Source: Thiorhodovibrio sp.
GTDB lineage: Bacteria > Pseudomonadota > Gammaproteobacteria > Chromatiales > Chromatiaceae
Assembly (NCBI GenBank): GCA_007128075.1
Contig: SKYD01000266.1
Location: 1 to 7,258, forward strand
Length of the DNA: 7,258 bases
Direction: 5' to 3'
Each line of letters starts with the position of its first letter. Positions within the stretch are counted from its first letter, which is position 1. The position numbers were made by a program, and so were the translations under genes. Positions 1-5,753 of the stretch are shown piece by piece. The notes below the pieces were generated by a model. The model was not told the DNA's origin and searched no databases. It saw nothing but the letters and a program-made list of their open reading frames with translations.

Positions 1-182
1 AACAACAACTGCGCAAAGATTCGCACTGGCGGCTCGGGCGCGTCCTTCGCCTCGAACCAGATTTCCTCGCTCTGAATATCAATCAGACCTTTAGTGTACT
101 TTTTAAGCCCCAATGCCTTGATGTAAGCATCCTTGACATCTTCCTCAGAACGCGCCGCCGCCAGATCGTTGATTAGGCTCAT
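1..182 (-). CDS. N-terminus of probable type IIG restriction-modification / Eco57I-like DNA methyltransferase (partial)
   Basis: The minus strand is open from an ATG at 182-180 to the window edge, giving 60 codons with no stop. It begins MSLINDLAAARSEED and continues through a helical stretch to residues 33-47. There D35, followed by the strand-like segment ending FEAK (E44, K46), resembles the acidic residue plus ExK core of PD-(D/E)xK nucleases. From memory, this kind of N-terminus is typical of large Eco57I-type proteins that join a nuclease-like domain to an adenine methyltransferase; this is family knowledge and inference, since the methylase motifs lie outside the window. The start is supported by AGGA nine bases upstream. 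The gene is divergent from wrbA across a 106-base gap holding a dyad. It could also be a plain DNA methylase with an inactive nuclease-like domain. Confidence 0.65.
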   Translation of the reverse strand, partial: MSLINDLAAARSEEDVKDAYIKALGLKKYTKGLIDIQSEEIWFEAKDAPEPPVRIFAQLL

Positions 183-225
183 GACCAAAAATCCTCGAAG
201 AAAATATGCTATATTCCAACTTTGA

Positions 226-876
<651 letters not shown>

Positions 877-895
877 AACACGCGGAGTTTTATTT

Positions 896-1594
896 TTGGA
901 ACAACAGTTGGCGCTGGGGCTGTGTTTGCCAACAAGCAAAGATTTAAAGTCTTTTATTGTTGGTGACAATCAGGCGGTGCTGGCAACTGTGAATGCCTGG
1001 GCTGCCAGCGTGCAGATGAATTATCTTTTTGTGCATGGCGCACCTGCCGCTGGCAAAAGCCATCTGTTGCAAGGGGCCTGTAAAAAGGTCACGGATGGCG
1101 GCGGCAGCGCACTCTATCTGCCGCTGAATGGCTCAGGACTGCATCCCGAGGTGTTGGAGGATGTTGAACATCTTGATGCCCTGGCTCTCGATGACATTGA
1201 TGCCATTGCCGGTGATCCCGAGTGGGAGCAGGGGCTGTTTCGGCTGTTTAATCAATTTGATAGCCAACAGCGGCGGCTGTTGATTGCCGGCCGGCGACCA
1301 CCTGCTGCCAGCGCGGTGCAACGCGCCGATCTGCGCTCGCGGCTGTGTTCTGGCCCGAGTTTTACCTTGCGTGCTCTCGATGATGATGGTCTGGATCGGC
1401 TGCTGACCGAGGGCGCGAGCCACCGAGGGTTTAGCCTAGATAGCACCGCACGGCGTTATTTATTAACCCGCTGTCGCCGCGACCCTGGATCATTGCAGCG
1501 GCTGCTCGATGCCATTGATCAAGCCAGTCTTGCCCAGGGCCGCTGGGTGACGGTGCCATTTTTAAGCCAATTGCTCAATGCGGCCAATAGCTAG
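896..1594 (+). CDS. hda: DnaA regulatory inactivator Hda
   Basis: Hda is the AAA+ protein that, bound to the DNA-loaded beta clamp, stimulates ATP hydrolysis by DnaA and prevents re-initiation. The 232-residue product has an N-terminal clamp-binding segment (QLALGL, 4-9), Walker A GAPAAGKS (48-55), Walker B LALDDID (96-102), an arginine-finger motif DLRSRL (145-150) and a C-terminal helical lid with the RDPGSLQRLLDAID-like segment typical of Hda. It lacks the DNA-binding domain IV of DnaA. Translation appears to start at TTG (896-898): GGAG at 884-887 gives an 8-base spacer, and the clamp-binding motif would be lost with any later start. A weak start codon fits a protein needed at low level. 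The TAG stop shares CTAG (1591-1594) with the stop of the convergent DUF1295 gene. Confidence 0.93.
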   Translation: MEQQLALGLCLPTSKDLKSFIVGDNQAVLATVNAWAASVQMNYLFVHGAPAAGKSHLLQGACKKVTDGGGSALYLPLNGSGLHPEVLEDVEHLDALALDDIDAIAGDPEWEQGLFRLFNQFDSQQRRLLIAGRRPPAASAVQRADLRSRLCSGPSFTLRALDDDGLDRLLTEGASHRGFSLDSTARRYLLTRCRRDPGSLQRLLDAIDQASLAQGRWVTVPFLSQLLNAANS

Positions 1595-2367
1595 AGTGTT
1601 TTCGGCGGCAGTGGAATAAACGCACTGGTGCGGCGGATGTAATCCTGATACGCAGGGCGGCGCGCACTGATGTCTTTTTCCAAAAGTGCCACTCCGGACA
1701 CCCGCAATAGCAAGATGGTCATTAAAATCGGCGCGGGAAAACTCCACCACGCCCCTGCTGCCACCGCGAATAGATAATATCCCCACCACAAACACGCCTC
1801 GCCAAAATAATTAGGATGGCGGGTGTAACGCCACAGCCCTTGATCCATCACCTGCCCGGCATTGGCGGCATCTGCCTTAAACCGTGCCAGTTGTTGATCG
1901 CCAATTGCCTCAAAGCCAAAGCCAATCGCCCACAATAGCAGCGCCAGCGCATCAAGCCAGCCCAAGGGCGCGGCACTGGTCATGGTGCCATGCAGAGGCA
2001 GTGAAATGATCCACGCCAGCACTGCTTGCAACCCAAAAACAATCAACAAACTCTTGAGCCAAAAATGCGGCTCATGATCGGCGCGAATCGCCTGATAACG
2101 GCGATCCTCCGGCTCTTTCCAGTTACGGCGGGTGATAAAAAACGACAACCGAAACGCCCACAAACTCACCAAAAACAGCAGCAGATAACCGCGCTGGCCA
2201 GGATCAGGCGACTCATGCAGATACAGCGTCGCCATCACCAAAAAGAAAATCGACCACATCGAGTCAACAATACTGACATCGCGTTTGGCAACACTCACCA
2301 ACCACACCACGACCGCCAAACTTAAAGCAACGAACAACCCATGGACATAAAGCTCTAACTGAAACAT
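1591..2367 (-). CDS. DUF1295 family integral membrane protein (steroid 5-alpha-reductase / isoprenylcysteine methyltransferase-like)
   Basis: The 258-residue protein has about six or seven hydrophobic segments (roughly 7-25, 33-50, 60-77, 106-123, 136-153, 188-208 and 212-228). Its conserved C-terminal motif DQGLWRYTRHPNYFGE at 175-190 is the cofactor-binding signature shared by DUF1295, steroid 5-alpha-reductases, sterol C14/C24 reductases and isoprenylcysteine methyltransferases. It is an inner-membrane protein, but the bacterial substrate is not known and the sequence does not reveal it. The ATG at 2367 has a weak GTGAG eight bases upstream. It follows tolA on the same strand after 135 bases, the position where tolB would be expected in a canonical tol-pal operon. 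A -35-like TTGCAC and a -10-like TATCAA 17 bases apart lie upstream (about 2401-2429), so it may have its own weak promoter. Confidence 0.9.
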   Translation of the reverse strand: MFQLELYVHGLFVALSLAVVVWLVSVAKRDVSIVDSMWSIFFLVMATLYLHESPDPGQRGYLLLFLVSLWAFRLSFFITRRNWKEPEDRRYQAIRADHEPHFWLKSLLIVFGLQAVLAWIISLPLHGTMTSAAPLGWLDALALLLWAIGFGFEAIGDQQLARFKADAANAGQVMDQGLWRYTRHPNYFGEACLWWGYYLFAVAAGAWWSFPAPILMTILLLRVSGVALLEKDISARRPAYQDYIRRTSAFIPLPPKTL

Positions 2368-2411
2368 CGCATTTTCTCACTTTTGGTGTTAAGGCTATTG
2401 ATAGCCGTTCA

Positions 2412-2460
2412 CTCAGTACAGTGCAAAAACTTGGTATAAAACTGATGTTTCTGTACTGAG
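2412..2460. repeat. 10-bp perfect inverted repeat between tolA and the DUF1295 gene
   Basis: CTCAGTACAG (2412-2421) and CTGTACTGAG (2451-2460) are exact reverse complements separated by 29 A/T-rich bases. AAAC (2427-2430) and GTTT (2447-2450) could extend the stem around a bulge. On the plus strand the right arm is followed by AGTTTTGTT, which looks terminator-like, but no plus-strand gene ends here. On the minus strand, the direction of both flanking genes, no T-run follows. It could be an operator, an mRNA hairpin between tolA and the next gene, or a trace of a small mobile element; I cannot decide. A smaller hairpin, GGCTA-TTGA-TAGCC, sits at 2393-2406. Confidence 0.4.
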
Positions 2461-2502
2461 AGTTTTGTTAAGAAATCAGACACCATGCGAAAGCTCGCGC
2501 CT

Positions 2503-3699
2503 TCACGGACTAAAGCGAAAATCAAAGTCTCTAAATGGCTCAAAATCCTCGCCATCGGGCACTGGCAGTGGTGAGGCACGATAAATAGCGGCAATCACCG
2601 AGGCATCAAATGCTGGATTGCCGCTGCTGGTCACCACGCGCACGCTATCAGCCACCACTTCACCGCCGGGATTCAGCCGCAGCGAAACCACAGTTTCTGC
2701 ATTGGCGGCTCCGCCAGCAGGACGAATCCAAAACTGGCTCACTCGACCTTGAATGGCGGGCACCCATTGATTCGCCAACCGCTGTAGCCGCGCTGCCTGC
2801 TCCTGTGCCGCCCGTTCTTCAGCACGACGGCGTTCCTCAGCTTCCGCCTCCCGACGCGCCTGCTCTTCAGCACGGCGGCGTTCCTCAGCTTCCGCCTCCC
2901 GACGCGCCTGCTCTTCAGCCCGACGGCGTTCAGCGGCTTCCGCCTCAGCGCGAGCTTGTTCTTCAGCGCGACGACGCTCGGCGGCTTCTGCCTCAGCGCG
3001 AGCTTGCTCTTCAGCACGACGGCGTTCAGCGGCTTCTGCCTCACGACGCGCCTGCTCTTCAGCACGACGACGCTCGGCGGCTTCTGCCTCCCGACGCGCC
3101 TGCTCTTCAGCTCGACGGCGTTCCTCAGCTTCCGCCTCCCGACGCGCCTGCTCTTCAGCACGGCGACGCTCGGCGGCTTCGGCTTCAGCACGAGCTTGCT
3201 CTTCAGCGCGGCGGCGTTCAGCAGCTTGTACCTCGGCGCGAGCTTGCTCTTCAGCACGACGGCGCTCGGCGGCTTGTGCCTCGGCGCGAGCTTGCTCTTC
3301 GGCGCGACGGCGTTCAGCAGCTTCAGCTTCCCGACGCGCCTGCTCTTCGGCGCGGCGACGCTCGGCAGCTTCCGCCTCGGCGCGAGCTTGCTCTTCAGCG
3401 CGGCGTTGGGCAGAAGCCTCCGCCTCGGCGCGAGCTTGCTCTTTGGCGCGGCGTTGGGCAGCAGCCTCCGCCTCGGCGCGGGCTTGTTCTTCAAGTTCGC
3501 GCTTGGTCGGTGGCAAATTCAGGTCATCAATATTGACCATCTGTGCCTGAATCACCCGTTCTTCAGCGTCGCCACCGGCTGCATCGCGCTGAATCCGCCA
3601 GTTCACGCCCAACAATAACATGAGTACCAACACGATATGCAGCGCCAGAGACCAGCCCAGCGAACGCATATAGTCGCGCACTGATTCCCACATCATCAT
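2503..3699 (-). CDS. tolA: TolA, inner-membrane-anchored linker of the Tol-Pal system
   Basis: TolA spans the periplasm and passes proton-motive-force energy from TolQ-TolR to TolB/Pal at the outer membrane. The 398-residue product shows the three-domain plan: an N-terminal membrane anchor (about 15-34, hydrophobic after the start MMMWES), a long charged Ala/Glu/Arg helix (about 65-309), and a compact C-terminal TolA/TonB-like domain (310-398) with the opening QGRVSQFWIRP and the segment SLRLNPGGEV. The helix consists of 14 near-identical 16-residue units plus one degenerate unit, far more regular than the Ala/Lys-rich domain II of E. coli TolA. The start directly abuts the tolR stop (TAAATG) with no Shine-Dalgarno, so translation is probably coupled; three ATG codons in a row (3699, 3696, 3693) leave the exact start open. 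tolB and pal do not follow. Confidence 0.93.
   Translation of the reverse strand: MMMWESVRDYMRSLGWSLALHIVLVLMLLLGVNWRIQRDAAGGDAEERVIQAQMVNIDDLNLPPTKRELEEQARAEAEAAAQRRAKEQARAEAEASAQRRAEEQARAEAEAAERRRAEEQARREAEAAERRRAEEQARAEAQAAERRRAEEQARAEVQAAERRRAEEQARAEAEAAERRRAEEQARREAEAEERRRAEEQARREAEAAERRRAEEQARREAEAAERRRAEEQARAEAEAAERRRAEEQARAEAEAAERRRAEEQARREAEAEERRRAEEQARREAEAEERRRAEERAAQEQAARLQRLANQWVPAIQGRVSQFWIRPAGGAANAETVVSLRLNPGGEVVADSVRVVTSSGNPAFDASVIAAIYRASPLPVPDGEDFEPFRDFDFRFSP
2821..3492 (-). repeat. Tandem array of fourteen 48-bp units inside tolA
   Basis: Residues 70-293 of TolA are 14 consecutive 16-residue units with consensus EEQARAEAEAAERRRA; unit 15 (294-309) is degenerate. The main variants are A/R at position 6 and A/E at position 11. 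At DNA level, stretches starting at 2831, 2879 and 3119 (offsets of 48 and 288 bases) share about 40 identical bases, while other units differ at synonymous sites. This indicates recent duplication or gene conversion among some units. Because the period is a multiple of three, changes in copy number keep the reading frame. Confidence 0.95.
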
Positions 3700-4146
3700 T
3701 TAGCGGCTGCGGTCGTCGCGGTGTGGTTCGGTGACCAAACCAACGCTGGGTACACCTGCCGCCTGGGCAGCCACCATCGCCTCGACCACGCGGCCGTAGG
3801 CGACAGCATGATCGGCACGCATCAGCACCGGGGTATCGGGCATCTCGGCTAAGGCACCGCGTAGCCGTCGAAACAGCCCATCCTCATCGACCGGCTCGGC
3901 ATCACCGTCACCGAGATCAATAAACAGATCCCCAAAACGATCAACATGAATGATCACCGGCAAGGTGGCACTGTCAGGCAACACCTGTGGCTCGGCATTG
4001 GCTTGCGGCAGATCGACATTCACCCCTTGGGTCATCAGTGGCGTGGTGACCATAAAGATCACCAGCAGCACAAAAGAGACATCAACATAGGGCACGACAT
4101 TGATTTCTGCCATCGGTCGGCGCATGGCGCGGCGTGAATTTCTCAT
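3700..4146 (-). CDS. tolR: TolR, ExbD/TolR family proton-channel subunit
   Basis: TolR is a single-pass inner-membrane protein that forms the proton-driven motor with TolQ and moves TolA. The 148-residue product has a short basic cytoplasmic N-terminus, the family motif AEINVVPYVDV leading into one transmembrane helix (about 17-36), and a periplasmic domain to residue 148. The essential helix aspartate (equivalent to D23 of E. coli TolR) is D22, in VDV. The usual residue pair after it, often ML, is SF here. The periplasmic part has the expected ADHAVAYGRVVEAMVAAQAAG segment near the end. It starts 18 bases after tolQ with only a weak AGAG upstream, and its TAA stop directly touches the first ATG of tolA. 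Confidence 0.95.
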   Translation of the reverse strand: MRNSRRAMRRPMAEINVVPYVDVSFVLLVIFMVTTPLMTQGVNVDLPQANAEPQVLPDSATLPVIIHVDRFGDLFIDLGDGDAEPVDEDGLFRRLRGALAEMPDTPVLMRADHAVAYGRVVEAMVAAQAAGVPSVGLVTEPHRDDRSR

Positions 4147-4164
4147 CAGTGCAGCTCTGCTGGG

Positions 4165-4842
4165 CTAATCGTTGCCTTGGCGTTGTAATAAGGTGGAAAA
4201 TTCTTCCATAAATTCTTCATAGCGGTTACTCAGTCGCGCCACCTCGCTGCTAAAGCGGTTGTAGGCAATGACCGCCGGAATCGCGGCAAACAGCGCAATG
4301 GCAGTGGCAACCAGTGATTCAGAAATTCCCGGCGCCACCAGCGCCAGCGTGGCTTGCTGCATGTTGCCTAGGGCATGAAACGCCTGCATGATTCCCCACA
4401 CCGTGCCAAACAGCCCAACATAGGGGCTGGTCGAGCCAACGGTGGCAAGATAGGGCAGATGCGTTTCCAGCCGATCAATCTCACGACTCAGTGCCACCCG
4501 CATAGCGCGCTCAACGCCAACAATCGTCGCCATGGTGTCGTGCTGGGCGGTCTTGCGCAAGCGCACATATTCCTTAAATCCAACACGAAAAATCGCCGCC
4601 AGTCCAATTGATTGCTCCTCGTTTTGACCGAGCTGGCGATAGAGCGCGCTCAGATCGCCACCCGACCAAAAGCGTTGTTCGAAGCTCTCGGCAGCTTGCT
4701 TGGCTTGGCGCAGAATGCGGATGCGATCAAAAATCGCCGCCCAGGACACCACCGAGGCAATCACCAGCCCCAGCAAAATCGCCTGCACAACAGGTCCGGC
4801 CTCCAGTGCCAGATTCAGCAGAGAAAATTCACTATGTTCCAT
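4165..4842 (-). CDS. tolQ: TolQ, ExbB/TolQ/MotA family proton-channel subunit
   Basis: TolQ forms the pentameric inner-membrane stator around TolR that converts proton flow into TolA motion. From the ATG at 4842 the protein has 225 residues, close to the family length. Three membrane helices are visible: about 16-36, 131-154 (with the conserved TSPYVGLFGTVWGIMQAF) and 167-194 (with APGISESLVATAIALFAAIPAVIAYNRF, shown here as key residues P171, E175 and P189). I chose 4842 because this ATG overlaps the ybgC stop as TAATG, a classic coupling arrangement. An in-frame ATG at 4866 would add eight residues and overlap ybgC by 25 bases, but has no ribosome-binding site. tolR follows after 18 bases. 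Confidence 0.95.
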   Translation of the reverse strand: MEHSEFSLLNLALEAGPVVQAILLGLVIASVVSWAAIFDRIRILRQAKQAAESFEQRFWSGGDLSALYRQLGQNEEQSIGLAAIFRVGFKEYVRLRKTAQHDTMATIVGVERAMRVALSREIDRLETHLPYLATVGSTSPYVGLFGTVWGIMQAFHALGNMQQATLALVAPGISESLVATAIALFAAIPAVIAYNRFSSEVARLSNRYEEFMEEFSTLLQRQGND

Positions 4843-5276
4843 TAACCGTCGATTCTCGTTGACCATGCGTCCAAAAAAGCGGAGGGAATGCGCTGCGGAC
4901 GCAGTGACTGCGCATTGACGCAGGCAATATTAACACGCGCCTGACAGCAGACACCGCCATTGGCTCGAAGCACCGTTTGTTCAAACTCTAGGCTGGCAGC
5001 TTTGGTATGAGCGACCGCAACAGTGACCCTGAGTTCCTCGTTAAAACGGGCAGGCTGCACAAAGTGAATCGCCAACTGCCGCACCACAAACAACAGCCCC
5101 CATTCATCGCGGATCTGATCCTGCTCTAGCCCAAAAGCCCGCAGCCACTCGGTGCGCGCCCGCTCCATAAACCGCAGATAGGCGGCATGATAAACCACGC
5201 CGCCGGCATCAGTATCCTCATAATAGACCCGAATCGGCCATTGAAACGCTGTTGTGACTTGTTGAGGGGTGTTCAT
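4842..5276 (-). CDS. ybgC: YbgC, Tol-Pal-associated acyl-CoA thioesterase (hotdog fold)
   Basis: YbgC belongs to the 4-hydroxybenzoyl-CoA thioesterase family and is the usual first gene of the tol-pal operon; it hydrolyses acyl-CoA in the cytoplasm and has been linked to phospholipid metabolism. The 144-residue product carries the signature YYEDTDAGGVVYHAAYLRF at residues 18-36, with the catalytic aspartate at D23 by analogy with the Pseudomonas enzyme, and ERARTEWLR just after it. The length is normal (about 135-145). The start has no good Shine-Dalgarno sequence. Its TAA shares one base with the tolQ ATG. The upstream neighbour is a divergent toxin-antitoxin cassette rather than the ruv genes seen upstream in many gammaproteobacteria. 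Confidence 0.95.
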   Translation of the reverse strand: MNTPQQVTTAFQWPIRVYYEDTDAGGVVYHAAYLRFMERARTEWLRAFGLEQDQIRDEWGLLFVVRQLAIHFVQPARFNEELRVTVAVAHTKAASLEFEQTVLRANGGVCCQARVNIACVNAQSLRPQRIPSAFLDAWSTRIDG

Positions 5277-5341
5277 AGTTATTTCTGTGTTGAATTTAAG
5301 GTGGTCATAAAAATAGTAGTGCTAAAAAGGAGAGCCGTGAT

Positions 5342-5353
5342 TTATAGCTATAA
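5342..5353. promoter_or_regulatory. 12-bp perfect palindrome over the tol promoter -10
   Basis: TTATAGCTATAA equals its own reverse complement. It overlaps the -10 box proposed for the tol operon on the minus strand (TATAGC), and on the plus strand it runs into an exact TATAAT at 5349-5354. It may be a binding site for a dimeric regulator or just a symmetric A/T-rich promoter core with initiation on both strands. No convincing -35 is seen on the plus strand. Confidence 0.3.
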
Positions 5354-5375
5354 TGATGGATGCGCACTAACTCAA
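5347..5375 (-). promoter_or_regulatory. Candidate sigma70 promoter of the ybgC-tolQRA operon
   Basis: Read on the minus strand, TTGAGT (5375-5370) and TATAGC (5352-5347) are separated by 17 bases; each matches four of six consensus positions. Transcription would begin near 5340 and leave a leader of about 64 bases before the ybgC ATG. This is the best-spaced promoter I can find in the 5277-5516 gap. It fits a single transcript for the four coupled tol genes, though I cannot exclude promoters further upstream. Confidence 0.4.
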
Positions 5376-5421
5376 GCTGATGGACGAAATCGACGAAGTG
5401 ATCGAAGCCCACGGCGGCTGA
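5371..5421 (+). pseudogene. Possible remnant: 3' end of an unidentified small gene
   Basis: In one plus-strand frame, 16 codons read LKLMDEIDEVIEAHGG and end in TGA at 5419-5421. The acidic, helix-like composition looks like real protein rather than random frame. The same frame upstream reads ATG ATG GAT GCG CAC and then TAA (5368-5370), with another stop at 5338-5340, so there is no intact gene. A hairpin containing the stop codon follows, as at many gene ends. I do not recognise the parent family. It may be chance, or the last piece of a gene lost when the toxin-antitoxin cassette arrived. Confidence 0.2.
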
Positions 5422-5430
5422 CCAGCCGCT
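5413..5430 (+). terminator. Hairpin with terminator-like form
   Basis: GCGGCT (5414-5419) pairs perfectly with AGCCGC (5424-5429) around the loop GACC, with an outer G-T pair. The right arm is followed by TTTCC, a short and weak T tract. The stem includes the TGA that ends the possible gene remnant. It could insulate the toxin-antitoxin promoter from plus-strand transcription starting in the tol promoter region. Confidence 0.3.
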
Positions 5431-5437
5431 TTCCAAA

Positions 5438-5467
5438 GCCAATCAGTTTAAGATACCTGCCAATCAG
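5438..5467. repeat. 9-bp direct repeat spaced 21 bp, candidate operator of the toxin-antitoxin cassette
   Basis: GCCAATCAG occurs at 5438-5446 and again at 5459-5467, exactly 21 bases apart, about two helical turns. The second copy ends 15 bases before a -10-like TATACT (5483-5488) and therefore covers the expected -35 region. Antitoxins of the HicB and HigA types usually repress their own promoter, so this position is suggestive, although their operators are more often inverted than direct repeats. Confidence 0.3.
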
Positions 5468-5482
5468 CGGCTGCACATGCGT

Positions 5483-5488
5483 TATACT
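5483..5488 (+). promoter_or_regulatory. Candidate -10 box of the toxin-antitoxin cassette
   Basis: TATACT matches five of six bases of the sigma70 -10 consensus and lies 28 bases before the HicB ATG at 5517. No good -35 is seen at 16-18 bases upstream (TGCCAA at 5458-5463 is 19 bases away), as expected of a weak or regulated promoter. Transcription would start near 5495 and leave a leader of only about 20 bases. Confidence 0.3.
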
Positions 5489-5516
5489 CATCGGACTCGC
5501 AACATTCACTGGCGCG

Positions 5517-5738
5517 ATGATTATGAAATTTTCCTTTGTTCTTGAACAAGATGCAGATGGTATCTGGGTCATTGAGTGTCCCGCAATCCCCGGTTGCGTC
5601 AGTCAGGGGCGTACCAAAGAAGAAGCCCTGAGCAACATTAAGGACGCGATTGAACTCTGTCTTGAGGTTCGCGCTGAGCAAGAGTTGCCTTTAATCCTCA
5701 GCAGCCCTGATCCGCGCCTCCAAACTCACAGTTGGTGA
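5517..5738 (+). CDS. HicB-family antitoxin-like protein without HicA partner
   Basis: The 73-residue product begins MIMKFSFVLEQDADG and contains the HicB N-terminal fold signature: strand, EQDADGIWVIECPAIPGC (9-27), then SQGRTKEEALSNIKDAIELCLE (29-50). This matches the short form of HicB (about 70 residues), in which the partially degenerate RNase-H-like fold binds the HicA mRNA interferase. No helix-turn-helix follows. No hicA is visible on either side: upstream is non-coding and the next gene encodes a different toxin type. The start may be 5517 or the second ATG at 5523; neither has a good ribosome-binding site. The frame stays open upstream as far as 5187, but that part overlaps the tol promoter and ybgC and is Arg-rich without recognisable domains. 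The toxin gene follows after 15 bases. Confidence 0.75.
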   Translation: MIMKFSFVLEQDADGIWVIECPAIPGCVSQGRTKEEALSNIKDAIELCLEVRAEQELPLILSSPDPRLQTHSW

Positions 5739-5753
5739 ATCCAACGCACAACC

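Noticed and set aside
2487..2498. GCGA-AAGC-TCGC hairpin just after tolA as a rho-independent terminator
   Set aside because: The stem has only four base pairs and no clean T-run follows on the minus strand.
2821..3492. Regular repeats resembling a CRISPR array
   Set aside because: The units are contiguous 48-bp copies with no unique spacers and encode a continuous Ala/Glu/Arg helix of TolA.
2610..3618. Long plus-strand and alternate minus-strand open frames (up to 308 codons) across the tolA region
   Set aside because: They are produced by the 48-bp repeat, whose period is a multiple of three and keeps all frames open. TolA has recognisable anchor and C-terminal domains; the others have only low-complexity repeats.
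4843..4866. Upstream ATG for tolQ at 4866
   Set aside because: There is no ribosome-binding site, it overlaps ybgC by 25 bases, and the eight extra residues are not typical; the TAATG overlap at 4842 is preferred, though not proven.
4375..4918. Several plus-strand frames of 60-84 codons across tolQ
   Set aside because: They are antisense shadows of tolQ without family resemblance or ribosome-binding sites.
5187..5516. N-terminal extension of the HicB frame, including a GTG at 5337 with AAGGAG upstream
   Set aside because: The extension overlaps ybgC and the proposed tol promoter, has no recognisable domain, is Arg-rich and irregular, and HicB homologues normally start at MKF-like sequences. 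The AAGGAG is only four bases from GTG.
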